Positions 19,570 to 29,188 of a DNA stretch of 64,000 bases are shown here, piece by piece. Below the pieces are notes generated by a model that saw only the letters and a program-made list of their open reading frames with translations, was not told where the DNA came from and ran no database searches. The DNA is taken from assembly GCF_963678635.1 (NCBI RefSeq), contig NC_087065.1, positions 40,115,430-40,179,429 on the forward strand. The letters are read 5' to 3'. This DNA comes from Symsagittifera roscoffensis (Eukaryota; Xenacoelomorpha; Acoela; Convolutidae). The translations under genes were made by a program, and so were the position numbers. Each line of letters begins with the position of its first letter. Within the stretch, counting starts at the first letter, position 1.

Positions 19570-21046
19570 CACGAACGAACTTATGGAATTCCTCTCAGCG
19601 AGTCTAGGAGCGACTCTAGACGAGATCTATCAGCGGCTGATCGATTGTGATTTTACACGAGAAGACCCGGGGCTGGCGATGTTTGTGGTCGCGCTCCTTA
19701 ATGCACTAGGACGAGAGGGTCGAGGGAATCGCCCTACGGAAGTCGTGTTGATGTTGGCCTTCGGTGAGTCCGGGACCGCCGAGAGAGGCCGAAACCGACT
19801 GATGAGATGGAGGCGTGGAGAAATGTCTGGCCACGACCTGGCTCGTGAGCCAGGACTAGGTGAGCAGAGGGACCACCGGCTAGGTGAGATGCCCTTACCA
19901 GTCCAACCGGCGCAGCCACTCATCGGAGCGAAGAGACAACGTGATGGGCCAGGCCCGTCACATTCGGTCGACTCTCCTACAGCTGCTCCTCCTTTGAAGA
20001 AAGTGAGGGTGAGTGAGATAAAGATCCAGACGTCGGAGACGATCGAGACGCTGGAAAAGAAGGAGAAAGATCAGAGCGAGCTGTGTGCCAAACTCCAGGA
20101 GTATATGGCAATAGCTCGAGAAAGAGACGAATGGAAGAAGAAATACGAAGATCTACAGGTGGCTTATAAGGAGGATGAAATAAAGCACCTGAAGGAGCTG
20201 TATATGGCCAAGGTGAGCCAAGTGTCACCGGAAGTTCTGGCGAGCATGAGATCCTCAGAGGGATCCAACGACACACGCCCCGGGACAACAGCTCAGGAGC
20301 TGTGTGTATCGAGAGGAACCGAGGTTCTGGATTTGTGTGCATCGAGAGAGCCCGAGGCTCCTCAGCAGACACGACCGTCTGCTTCTAGTCAAAGGTTCAC
20401 GATACCAGACCCTTCTGACACTTACCTCGCCCCTCAGTTCCAAGAATCGTTCAACCAAGTGGCCCGAGCGACAATGGAGGAGATCAACCGGACCACTGGA
20501 CGGACATTGGGTAGGATCGTTCCTTCCCAGCGTCGTGATCAGTCATCAAATAGCTCGGAGCGAGCACCCCACACATTAGTGCCCTCGGGGACTGCGCATG
20601 GGAGAACCTATCAAAAGTCCCGCGTGGTAGATATCAGGAAGAACCTGATGACACGGCACCAGTTCACGCAAGTAGCTGCAGAGCATCCTCGAGCTTGCCT
20701 GAATGACATGAGCTGGAACCCCGCTACGAGCGACCAGGTGATTCCCCCAGGGAGTCGCCACCTGATCATAGGAGACAGTTTGGTGAGGGATCTGAATGAG
20801 ATCTTCGTCTATGGTCAGACAACCACCCTGTCCTTTGGAGGAGCTTCAGTGGCTCAGGTCATCAAGATGATGGAATTCCAAAGCGAGGATCACCTGGATA
20901 CGCTGGTGATAATGCTAGGAACTAATGATGTCTCGAGAGCCCCAGTGACCCCCGAGTGCAAGTGGGAGCCTCTGCTGGTATGCCTCCTGAATGAACTGAA
21001 AGAGAAGTACAGGCCCAGGTTTGTGGTGCTGTGCACGATACCATAA
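19562..21046 (+). CDS. Element A accessory ORF 2: SGNH hydrolase, main part
   Basis: A 494-aa frame up to an in-frame TAA (21044-21046). It has an N-terminal helical part (1-90), an Arg/Pro-rich part, a coiled coil (about 155-220), a linker, then the start of an SGNH/GDSL hydrolase: block I H-L-I-I-G-D-S with catalytic S406, block II F-G-G-A-S near 430, and block III M-L-G-T-N-D with N455. Members of this family hydrolyse acyl esters through Ser/His/Asp, with Gly and Asn in the oxyanion hole. A coiled coil plus esterase recalls ORF1 of some CR1/L2 non-LTR elements. I know of no Ty3/gypsy precedent, but could not search. The TAA cuts the protein before block V. Confidence 0.85.
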   Translation: MGDTNELMEFLSASLGATLDEIYQRLIDCDFTREDPGLAMFVVALLNALGREGRGNRPTEVVLMLAFGESGTAERGRNRLMRWRRGEMSGHDLAREPGLGEQRDHRLGEMPLPVQPAQPLIGAKRQRDGPGPSHSVDSPTAAPPLKKVRVSEIKIQTSETIETLEKKEKDQSELCAKLQEYMAIARERDEWKKKYEDLQVAYKEDEIKHLKELYMAKVSQVSPEVLASMRSSEGSNDTRPGTTAQELCVSRGTEVLDLCASREPEAPQQTRPSASSQRFTIPDPSDTYLAPQFQESFNQVARATMEEINRTTGRTLGRIVPSQRRDQSSNSSERAPHTLVPSGTAHGRTYQKSRVVDIRKNLMTRHQFTQVAAEHPRACLNDMSWNPATSDQVIPPGSRHLIIGDSLVRDLNEIFVYGQTTTLSFGGASVAQVIKMMEFQSEDHLDTLVIMLGTNDVSRAPVTPECKWEPLLVCLLNELKEKYRPRFVVLCTIP

Positions 21047-22119
21047 AACCCGCTGATGGGCACCACAGTGGCAGATTTCATGAACGGCAACGTGACACGG
21101 TGGAATGAAATGATCCGTAATCTGGTGAGAAACAACCCTGGCGAGTTGCGACTTCTGGATATCGAAAACACGCTGCGCATGATTGATCATGTTGCGCTCA
21201 CCAAAGATGGGATACATTTCAACACCCAACGAGGGAGACACTGGATGAATGATATATTTCAGACGCAATGGAGAGAAATGGAGCAGGAGTCGAGGGCGAC
21301 CAGTTCTCTGGCTCGGACCAGTTCAACGACCGGAGGAAGCAGAATAAGGGCAAGCGTGCCCGAGTCCCTCGTCAACCGCCTAGGGCCCTTGGCAATGGAG
21401 ACGGTTGTAGCCGCACCCACCACTCCTAGCTCAAACGTGAGAGAGAGGCTGGGGACTGCTCCTCCTCCCAGAATACAACCGCTTGAAAGCCGACTCGGCA
21501 GATCAGTGGTTCAGAACAGAAATAACTCCCAGACCGTGTCTAGGAGGAATGATCCACCCGCCACGGCGAACCCTGCTCCAGCAGCAGGATCGTCTACGAG
21601 CGCCGTGCCTGCGGAAGGAGTTGAACCAGGCAGCCTGCTGCTTTGGAATCGATCAGACCCTAGTCATTGGGGACAGTATAAGACGGATATGTCCACGAAG
21701 CTGAACATGAATACCCTGACGTGTCGGGAGGACGCGATGAGAATGATTGGCGGAGAAAGTCCCACGGTGTCGCGATTGTATCGGATACCAGGCGTGGATT
21801 GGCTGCTAGCAGAACAGGAGCAGTTCAGTTCAGCTCTACGACTACGCTCCGACATGCAGACTTGAACGGGTTGCCTCAGGACAATACCTTTGGACCTTTG
21901 AACACACGATCCCTTACGGACGTCCGACAGAGAGCCCGGGAATTGACGCCACCTGCTCGAAGGGGCAAGTTTCAGGCAGAAAATAAGCCCAATAACAAGC
22001 ATCATAAGATGTACAGGCAGTTCGCTAAACCACCCGGTCAGATGCCTGGCGAGTATTCAAGGGATTACCCCAGAACGACTACGGTAGATGGAGATGAACA
22101 GAGATATGGGAAACTGTAG
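21047..22119 (+). CDS. Element A accessory ORF 2, continuation after stop (block V and C-terminal tail)
   Basis: The frame after the TAA at 21044 is the same as before it and carries hydrolase block V, K-D-G-I-H, with D549 and H552 counted from 19562. This completes the Ser-Asp-His set. A Ser/Thr/Arg/Pro-rich linker leads to a conserved end. At 21824-21833 a 5-base tandem duplication (TTCAG TTCAG) shifts the frame, and the conserved tail continues in the new frame to 22119. Element B has the same tail (33106-33555) without that duplication. The ancestral protein was therefore about 850 aa, and this copy has one nonsense and one duplication frameshift. Confidence 0.8.
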
Positions 22120-22164
22120 GCCCCAATAGGCGATGGCCTGTTCGCTGCTTACGATCCCTTAGAG

Positions 22165-24762
22165 ATGAAAGCCGCAAAGTATCTGATCGTGGCCAGTTCC
22201 GATTATCTCTACACGCCCCTTTCCCTCTTTTGGCCCGACGTGATTTTCTTGACGGCTCCTAAATTGGACTGGGGACAAGCAATCGGCATGATGATAAGTG
22301 TGCGAAGGGTGGTCAGTATGGAGCCGCAGGTAATAGTGGTTGCAGGCTCAAATGATCATCTGCAAAGCAGGGGCTTATTGTCACGTCTGACGGATGGGTC
22401 GATCCCGAGTAACGAGGTTATAGGGAAGGCGATAATGACACTGCTCTCGGCGATGGCTGAGGTAGAGGCAGCAGCAAGACAACGCTTCACCATGAATGTG
22501 GTGAAGGTGATCTTTGTATTGTCACCAGGGTACGCTGCATTACCAGAACCCCTCCAATTTGTATATACAATGGTCACAACAATAGCAGAGGGGAGGTTCA
22601 ATGTGATAATTCCTGCCCCAAACAGAATAGTGGACCCGGACAATTACTACCCGTCCCGATCTGAGCTTCCCGCCGTTTGGGCTGACATTTCGAATGCCAT
22701 ACAGGGGCTCAGAGATTGTAGCACAACTCGGTTGGTGCTAGAGGAAGTTCTGGGGTTGGAGCTGTCCAACTTTGCCAGATTGCTGAAACTAAGACCAGGG
22801 GTGGACGACGATCATCTGTTAGTACAACAGGTGGCTGATGATCTCTGGTTCAGACAGATGGATCAGGCCGAGAATGAGCAGGGCAGGATAGTCAGGAAGA
22901 ACATGACATCAGCAGAAGAATATCTCATGGCAATGGCTTTGCGCACGAAACCGCACAATAACGTATGGTTGTACTTGTCACCAAGGCTGTGCACCTTGGG
23001 TGAGGGCGCGTTCGAGCATGCGCCGGCAGTGATAAAGGAGATACATGTGTATCTGAAAAATTTGTTTGATGCCCGGGAGTTAGATGGGGGCATGATGTTG
23101 AAGCTGATGCAGGACGTAAACACGATGTCACTGGACAAGTTCCAAGCTGACGTGCTAGCCACGAGGGCACAGTACGAACGATCGGATGCTATCTTGGGAG
23201 GAATGGGAGTGGGATGGACGCCATCCTTCCTATCGACGTGCTATCCTAGGGCATCCCGGAACTTGATTGCGAGTTTTGTCAGAGACATCAGGAAGTTATC
23301 GATTGGCCTGGTATTAGCCTTGTACGTGACATTTGGTCACGAAAATTTCGTGAAGGGGCCGGCGAATATCTTCACCCAAGCGTTAGCCGATTTGAGATTG
23401 GATGGACTCCTGACTCTGATTGCTATGACCTACGGTCGACTGGGTGATTTGCTTGTGCTGTTACGTTACCCTGAACAACTACAGGGACCGAGTCGTGAGT
23501 TCAATGCACAGTTGGAAACCGCCTCGCTCAAGAAGATGAAAGACTGGAGGACTCTCCTGCTTCAATACCTCTTACAACAGAACAGAAGCGTCACGGGAGA
23601 AGATAAGGTGGCGACGAATGCGGGCGAGAGCAAGAAGTTTTGTGGCATGCCCTTACTGACGGACTTAGCTGTCATGATGCGGATTGATCCGTTGGCTCTG
23701 GTCCACGGACTGCGGGAATTCGTCACAGTGGTGTATGGACCGGTGATGTTTTTTGCGTTCCCGGATGTACAAGTTAAGGCGTACATGAATTCAGTGTTGT
23801 ACGTCAACCTGGTCTCAGTCGTGGACTGTTCCGTACTGAACTGGGTAGAACAGAGTGAGTTGAGAGGGCTGGCCAGTGACGATAGGCTGTTCGGAAGAAT
23901 AGCAGAGCCAGGTTGGATATTGATGGATTTCAACAACCACTTCAAATGCCGAATGGGCCGTGAGGAACTTTCTCATATCCAGTTCAACCCGAAGCTTTGG
24001 AACTTAAGACCAGTAGTAAAGGATACGGGAGCGGCTATGGGAGTGCCACTCTTACCAGAGGCCTTTGCACACGCCAAAGAGAACCAGCAAGCGTGGCTTT
24101 CTGGGTCCAGGCCGCTGCCGGACCAATGCCCTCGATATCCACCGATAAGGAGGATGTTGTTGGGAGTCACATCTCCCATCATTGCCCCTCGCATCGGAGC
24201 AGCTCGTGATGCAGAAAAGAGAATGTTGAAGTGGAGTGAAGGGATGGAGCCGCGCTTCATCGGCTGGAATGTGGCAGCCGCGCACACATTCGACTTCTCA
24301 TTTCCTGATGCTTGGAGTAGGAAGAAGATCAAGGCACTACCTTCCAGGAGACCAGAGGTCTCTGCCGAAATGTGGAACGAAGTGTATTCTCCCACGGATG
24401 ACTTATCAAGACTGAAGTGGTCAGGAGAAGTGAAAGTAGTGATGATGGAAGTAGCAAAGGAGAGCAGAGGGGGCTCATATATAACAATAGAGGACCTAGC
24501 ACCACATGGCGAGGAGTCTGTAGAATTCCTGGTGAATGATGAAATGTTTTATCATGCAGGAGACATGACCGTACCGGCTCGGCCGGACTCGGGCACTGAC
24601 TCACGACAAGGACCTTCAGGACCCAGGCCGAAACCTGATGCAGGTGATGACGATTTGATGGATCATGACGACAACGATACCGAGGGAAAGACGGGAAAAC
24701 CGGGTGAGACGGATCTGGGAGCGTTAGAGAGAGACTTGCTACTTGCTAGAATACCGGTTTAG
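22165..24762 (+). CDS. Element A accessory ORF 3, 865 aa, with SGNH-like N terminus
   Basis: An intact frame starting 45 bases after ORF 2. Residues 1-180 follow the SGNH order: an I-V-A-S-S-D segment where GDS would be, V-V-A-G-S-N-D resembling block III, V-I-F-V-L-S-P-G, and a last segment with D-P-D-N-Y-Y-P where D-x-x-H would be. The catalytic His and the block I Gly appear lost, so I infer a degenerate, perhaps non-catalytic, SGNH fold. The remaining 680 residues are not recognised. The last 70 are Asp/Gly/Pro-rich. Element B keeps related sequence (32330-33134) but has deleted the SGNH-like part and most of the C-terminal half. The frame is the same as that of the 1001-aa ORF further on. 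Confidence 0.8.
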   Translation: MKAAKYLIVASSDYLYTPLSLFWPDVIFLTAPKLDWGQAIGMMISVRRVVSMEPQVIVVAGSNDHLQSRGLLSRLTDGSIPSNEVIGKAIMTLLSAMAEVEAAARQRFTMNVVKVIFVLSPGYAALPEPLQFVYTMVTTIAEGRFNVIIPAPNRIVDPDNYYPSRSELPAVWADISNAIQGLRDCSTTRLVLEEVLGLELSNFARLLKLRPGVDDDHLLVQQVADDLWFRQMDQAENEQGRIVRKNMTSAEEYLMAMALRTKPHNNVWLYLSPRLCTLGEGAFEHAPAVIKEIHVYLKNLFDARELDGGMMLKLMQDVNTMSLDKFQADVLATRAQYERSDAILGGMGVGWTPSFLSTCYPRASRNLIASFVRDIRKLSIGLVLALYVTFGHENFVKGPANIFTQALADLRLDGLLTLIAMTYGRLGDLLVLLRYPEQLQGPSREFNAQLETASLKKMKDWRTLLLQYLLQQNRSVTGEDKVATNAGESKKFCGMPLLTDLAVMMRIDPLALVHGLREFVTVVYGPVMFFAFPDVQVKAYMNSVLYVNLVSVVDCSVLNWVEQSELRGLASDDRLFGRIAEPGWILMDFNNHFKCRMGREELSHIQFNPKLWNLRPVVKDTGAAMGVPLLPEAFAHAKENQQAWLSGSRPLPDQCPRYPPIRRMLLGVTSPIIAPRIGAARDAEKRMLKWSEGMEPRFIGWNVAAAHTFDFSFPDAWSRKKIKALPSRRPEVSAEMWNEVYSPTDDLSRLKWSGEVKVVMMEVAKESRGGSYITIEDLAPHGEESVEFLVNDEMFYHAGDMTVPARPDSGTDSRQGPSGPRPKPDAGDDDLMDHDDNDTEGKTGKPGETDLGALERDLLLARIPV

Positions 24763-25426
24763 TGAAGACGACGATGGGGAAGTCGATGGGAGTCTATTGC
24801 TAATGACGCCATCGTCTTTCATGTCCCCTACAAAGGAGGCATCGGCCGACTTATCCCCGATAGACCCAATAAGCCAGGCGAGAGAGTGCCAAAGCAGGGA
24901 TCCGCAGAGATTGCTCCATGAGTCACCAAGGAGGAGAAAAATCGAAGAATCAATGAGGGTATCCTTCCTGAGCACGTTGCCGGAAGAGGAATGGGAGAGA
25001 TATCAGAGTGAGCTAGAAGGCAAGACAGGGACAACCTGGAGCCGAGTGAATTTCATGGAAAGATCATGGGACGTGATACGACGATATGGGACACAGTCCA
25101 TAATGAAGGTGGGATTGAATCAACCCATCATGCGTGAGGTCCTGGAGAAAATAGTGAACTCCATGGAGTTGGATGTTCTGACCGAGTCAGTTACAGAAGA
25201 CAGTGCCGATGATCAGCAGGGCACAAACAGATTACTTGTTAGACGAGCCAAAAAAGGGCTGAAGAGACTGAAAGGAAAGTCAGGGAGTCGAGTCGTGAAC
25301 CAGAGGGTGGTGAAGTCAAAAGCCAAGACAGTGGTGACCTCTCTGATTAGTGCGGGTCGTTCAGGCGAAAGCGGGCAAGGAGATGGCGCGACGCGACACC
25401 AGTCGGGGGAGAAAAAGAAAACCTGA
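24743..25426 (+). CDS. Element A accessory ORF 4, 227 aa, bridging frame
   Basis: This frame is +1 relative to ORFs 3 and 5 and exactly fills the space between them. It is open from 24728, but its first ATG is at 24803. It overlaps the end of ORF 3, and its end overlaps the open frame leading into ORF 5 (open from 25351). The product is acidic at first, then helical, with a Lys/Arg-rich end. No domain was recognised. It is either a separate small protein or the middle of one large ORF 3-4-5 protein of about 2,100 aa broken by two frame changes. The purine run GAGAAAAAGAAAA at 25409-25421 lies where a shift back would be needed. Confidence 0.55.
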   Translation: MLEYRFSEDDDGEVDGSLLLMTPSSFMSPTKEASADLSPIDPISQARECQSRDPQRLLHESPRRRKIEESMRVSFLSTLPEEEWERYQSELEGKTGTTWSRVNFMERSWDVIRRYGTQSIMKVGLNQPIMREVLEKIVNSMELDVLTESVTEDSADDQQGTNRLLVRRAKKGLKRLKGKSGSRVVNQRVVKSKAKTVVTSLISAGRSGESGQGDGATRHQSGEKKKT

Positions 25427-25434
25427 TACCCCCT

Positions 25435-28400
25435 ATGCTCTTGGCAGGTCTGACCATAACCGCCACGAGGTCGAAGAAGACGGCGCGAACCCTGGCAGAC
25501 ACCAAGTTAGAAATGGAAATCATCAGTCAATGTGGATCTGGAGGACTTGAAGATTATAGACCCTCGCGAATCAACATGGCCAAGTTGAAACTGGAAGGAC
25601 AACTCGACGTGGTCGAGTACAGTCGAATAACTGTGCCGGAATCGGTCCACATGGGAGATCCGGCAGGGGGTTATGTGGAGATGTTGAAAGCGAGGAACTC
25701 CGCGAGAGGGCACCTGATGGCTTGGAGCGAGAAGCGAGTCATGCAGGAATATCTGAAAGAGCTCACGGAGAATTCGAACTTAAATCGAAAAGAATACGGA
25801 ACGGTAATGTCCTCTGAAGCGAACGAAGTCGGATTGGAAAAATTGCTAGAAATCTCCTGGAGGGCGGCCCTCCAGAGATACTTCGACGAGGCGATGCATG
25901 CACCTGCTACAGTGGCGGCATACCTGGCTCATCCTTGCGTGAGAACTGATCTGCAAGTACGGTTGGCTTGGTGCTTGATGGGCATCAAGAGAGCGGAGTA
26001 TGAAGCCAGTAATGATTCGAAATCACGGGAACAGGAACTGGAGTTGATGGAAGCTCTGCGAGCGTTGATTTCGAAAGACGATTCTGCTATAGCATGGGCT
26101 AAGCGTAAGGATGCCCTTTGCTTTGTCAGGTTCGTGGTGGATCGTATCCCCACTCCTGTTTTGGGAGAATGCATAAAGATCATTCGGCAAAAGGGAGTTG
26201 ATTGTGGAGGGAACTTCCTTAGGGCACTCCTGGAACTATACCAGGACATGCCATTGACTGTGCCAAACAAGGAGTCGAATGACATGGAAAGCTATCGCAA
26301 GTTGGAAGAGGTGAGAAGATATTCCAACAAAGAATTGAAAGTGAGCCGGGAGTTGATTGAAGCGGTCAGAGGACAAAAAGAGTTTGCAACACTAGGGAAA
26401 CTGAGGTCATTCCAATATGTGTCTGGCATACCGGGGATGGCGTATAATCCCTTTGTGAATGAAGAAGCCAGGGAAGCGTACTTCGACTATGAGCAAGTCA
26501 AAGTACTCGATTTCTGGGTTGAACGTATTAAAGAAACTGGGATGCTGATGGTGGAACAACCCAAGCTGGGAATTATTTTGGAAGAACGAGTGGTCGAACC
26601 CTCGGTTCCCGAGCTAAAGGGGCAAGTGAGTTTTGATTGTGGTTCTTGGGACGGTCCCTTGAAAACCAGTCTAGTGACGATGTGGGAACTCATGAAGCCT
26701 TCCTGGTGCCCTCATCCTAATGCCGGTTTAATCTGGGACATGACGGTGGATATCACGTTAGACCTAGATGATGACGCGAGTTTACATGATCTGGCCATGA
26801 TACATCATCTGCTGGCCATGAGATTGACGAAGCGGAAGAGAAACCCATCCACGGAGCTGTCCGAGGAAGGTCCATCGAGTAATTGGTTGAAGCAAGGCAC
26901 ATGCTTCGCTCAACACAGTGGGATGGAAGGACATGTTTGTAACCTGGGACACTGCCTGGTTACGCTGAGCGAGCAGCATCGGCAACTGGCACAATTGTAC
27001 GGAAGACTGAGCATGTCGGATAAAAGTGGTATGGAGTTGGTCGCGGACTGTCATGGGGTGACGGACGTAAATTTGATCACAGCCTTGGGATTTTGCAGCA
27101 TGACGAAATCGATTGAATCGCTTGAGCGCCTGGAGCGTGCCCATGAGCTAGTGACGTCCCTCAGCGTGGAAGTATTCCCTGGAGCATTGCAGACAGAGCA
27201 GAAAATCGGAGGCTGGAGAGAAGCTCTGGAGAACGAGATGAATCTGAAAGATAGTGAGGCCTATCATAAACCGACTGGTTCAAAGTATCTGGTGGGTTCA
27301 AGCTCCGCACCATATTGCAGTTGTAGATATCCTACACACATGGTGGTGATGGATGCGAGGACACAGCAGGTGTTGATTGATCAACTTTTCTCTGTGCCAA
27401 AGTGCGTGAGGTTGGCCAGGATGTCGGAGAGGTCACATGATTTGTTGGCAAAGGTCTTTCGGGCAGTCCCGAAGAGATCTGAAGGCGAGTTGCAAGATGT
27501 GGTGGGTGAAGAGTTTCTGAGATTGAGTGAAGGCAATGTGAGTGAGTTCCAGAAACAGAAAGCGAGTGGAGCCTTACCCACTGAATTCCCCACAATAGAA
27601 GAAAAAGACGACTTACACAGAATTCTGATGGAGGTGGAACCGTTGCTGGGAGCCTCAGGGTATCGGACCCGAAGGAACATAGTGAGAACCCATGGGGAGT
27701 ATCCTTGCCACTGCTTGGCGCAGACGTTGTGGTACCCCAAACGCGGGAATCTAATGCTAGTATGGGACGTGGAGGAGTTGTACTCTACGGGGTTGCCCGA
27801 TCAGAATCAACAGGTGTCAATCGTGGTGGTTAGTGCCATGCTGGCAGTGAGATGGCTGGAGGCCAACGCGGACACAAATGAGCAGGAGACGGCCGTGCCG
27901 ACTCCTGAGCAGCTGAGCAACGTGAAGATGAGTCGTGAATTGGATCTTTTTAGAACCACCTGCAAGGTTCTGAGGATACCTAAAGCCATTGAAAGAATAT
28001 GGTCAAGGCAAAGATTGATGCCTTGGTTCCGTGCAGTGATGACATCATGGATGTATGAACGCGCGAAGCGTCACATGTCAAGGAACACGGAAGCCTATCA
28101 ATCTTTCCAGCTAGATATAGGACCGGGAGCCTATAAGAGAGCTTTCTTGACGCACAGAAACGCGGTCACCACAGCGGTGAATCGGGTAGCTGGAGCGCCT
28201 TGTGTTACTGAAGATGAGAAGAAAGAGGTCTTAAGAGCTTACCTAGAACGAAACGTGAGCCTATGTCTTCACAACAGCTTTTGCAGGAACCGGGAGCAGA
28301 AGGTGAATGTGGACTTGCTACCTTGCTGCAAACCGAGGCTGTTGGAACAGGAGAGTTGGGGCACGGCCCGCAACTCCATGGACATGCTGGAGAAAGTGTT

Positions 28401-28440
28401 GGAAGACAGCGAAGATCAGGATGGAGAAGTGATGGAATGA
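25435..28440 (+). CDS. Element A accessory ORF 5, 1001 aa, unknown function
   Basis: An intact frame, the largest accessory protein. No signal peptide or membrane segment was recognised. Element B has clear homologues of most of it, in two parts (30075-32356 and 5878-6467, minus). The best conserved motifs are GHVC-x(4)-C, a T-E-L-I-A-D-C-H-G-like segment leading to D-V-N-L and A-L-G-F, S-V-E-V-F-P-G, P-K-C-V-R-L-A-R-M-S, W-Y-P, M-P-W-F-R-A and G-A-Y-K-R-A-F-x-T-H-R-N-A-V. Several conserved Cys and His residues could bind metal. I do not recognise the family. Translation may begin at ATG 25435 or continue from the overlapping frame before it. The gene ends 750 bases before the 3' LTR. Confidence 0.8.
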   Translation: MLLAGLTITATRSKKTARTLADTKLEMEIISQCGSGGLEDYRPSRINMAKLKLEGQLDVVEYSRITVPESVHMGDPAGGYVEMLKARNSARGHLMAWSEKRVMQEYLKELTENSNLNRKEYGTVMSSEANEVGLEKLLEISWRAALQRYFDEAMHAPATVAAYLAHPCVRTDLQVRLAWCLMGIKRAEYEASNDSKSREQELELMEALRALISKDDSAIAWAKRKDALCFVRFVVDRIPTPVLGECIKIIRQKGVDCGGNFLRALLELYQDMPLTVPNKESNDMESYRKLEEVRRYSNKELKVSRELIEAVRGQKEFATLGKLRSFQYVSGIPGMAYNPFVNEEAREAYFDYEQVKVLDFWVERIKETGMLMVEQPKLGIILEERVVEPSVPELKGQVSFDCGSWDGPLKTSLVTMWELMKPSWCPHPNAGLIWDMTVDITLDLDDDASLHDLAMIHHLLAMRLTKRKRNPSTELSEEGPSSNWLKQGTCFAQHSGMEGHVCNLGHCLVTLSEQHRQLAQLYGRLSMSDKSGMELVADCHGVTDVNLITALGFCSMTKSIESLERLERAHELVTSLSVEVFPGALQTEQKIGGWREALENEMNLKDSEAYHKPTGSKYLVGSSSAPYCSCRYPTHMVVMDARTQQVLIDQLFSVPKCVRLARMSERSHDLLAKVFRAVPKRSEGELQDVVGEEFLRLSEGNVSEFQKQKASGALPTEFPTIEEKDDLHRILMEVEPLLGASGYRTRRNIVRTHGEYPCHCLAQTLWYPKRGNLMLVWDVEELYSTGLPDQNQQVSIVVVSAMLAVRWLEANADTNEQETAVPTPEQLSNVKMSRELDLFRTTCKVLRIPKAIERIWSRQRLMPWFRAVMTSWMYERAKRHMSRNTEAYQSFQLDIGPGAYKRAFLTHRNAVTTAVNRVAGAPCVTEDEKKEVLRAYLERNVSLCLHNSFCRNREQKVNVDLLPCCKPRLLEQESWGTARNSMDMLEKVLEDSEDQDGEVME

Positions 28441-29188
28441 AGATGACCAAAGAAGAGAAGAGAAGGAGAAAAAGCTTGATTGTATTTGTGTGTTAAAACT
28501 AGAACCAATCAACCAAGTTTTGATTATTGAATTTGTGAAACTTTTTGTTTTGATCTAGTTTGGTCAAACCGAACTTTGAAAATGTTGCAATTGTTAAAAT
28601 TAATGAAATTCTTGATTTTAGTTATGGCTATTTATGTATGTATATGAGGAATCTAGGTGAGTATATTTACCTATTTATTCACGACTGAAGTTTTTAACTT
28701 GTGTAAGACACAAATTCACTGTGTGGCGACATGGTAAGTTTGAGTAAACTCGCTCGAGAAGGGTGGGTAACTCAATAACTTTCCTAGCCACAGAGTTTCT
28801 TAGTTTTAATATTGAAAGGACCGCATAAATAACTGATTATACTTGGTGAGTGACGTTAAGTTAATTTTAACGGGTGCGTGGCCGTGCCACGTCCCACTTT
28901 TTAATCACAAAGAACGAAAATAAGTTTTATGGCAAGACGACGTAAAGTAGTCAGAAAAGAAATTTTATCTAAGACACTCCTCATGGTGCAAATTTTGTGA
29001 AAATGTTGAAAGGCAGTGAGATGTAGTACGATGCCATTTGTGAACACGTAGTGAGTTGAGGTGGGGTAGATAAATTTCATTTTCTAATGCGATTTGTAAG
29101 ATTGATTACAGAAAACTGGATAACTACTTGACGATAACCCGGTGTTATGCGATCAATAGGGACATTGATGGGGATTGTCCGGTGAGTA
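28441..29188 (+). other. 3' untranslated region of element A
   Basis: About 750 bases without a gene. The last 38, ending GATTGTCCGGTGAGTA, are shared with element B and with the fragment at 3541-3690. There is no classic purine-only tract directly before the LTR, so this conserved block probably holds the plus-strand primer or another end signal. Confidence 0.7.

Noticed and set aside
18901-21046. A variant genetic code explaining the in-frame TAA codons.
   Set aside because: TAA, TAG and TGA all act as ends of other frames here, and host exons use the standard code. Isolated mutations are simpler.
18763-28440. Env-like glycoprotein among the accessory genes.
   Set aside because: No signal peptide, no clear membrane anchor and no cleavage site was seen in any of the frames, so an errantivirus-type env is not supported.
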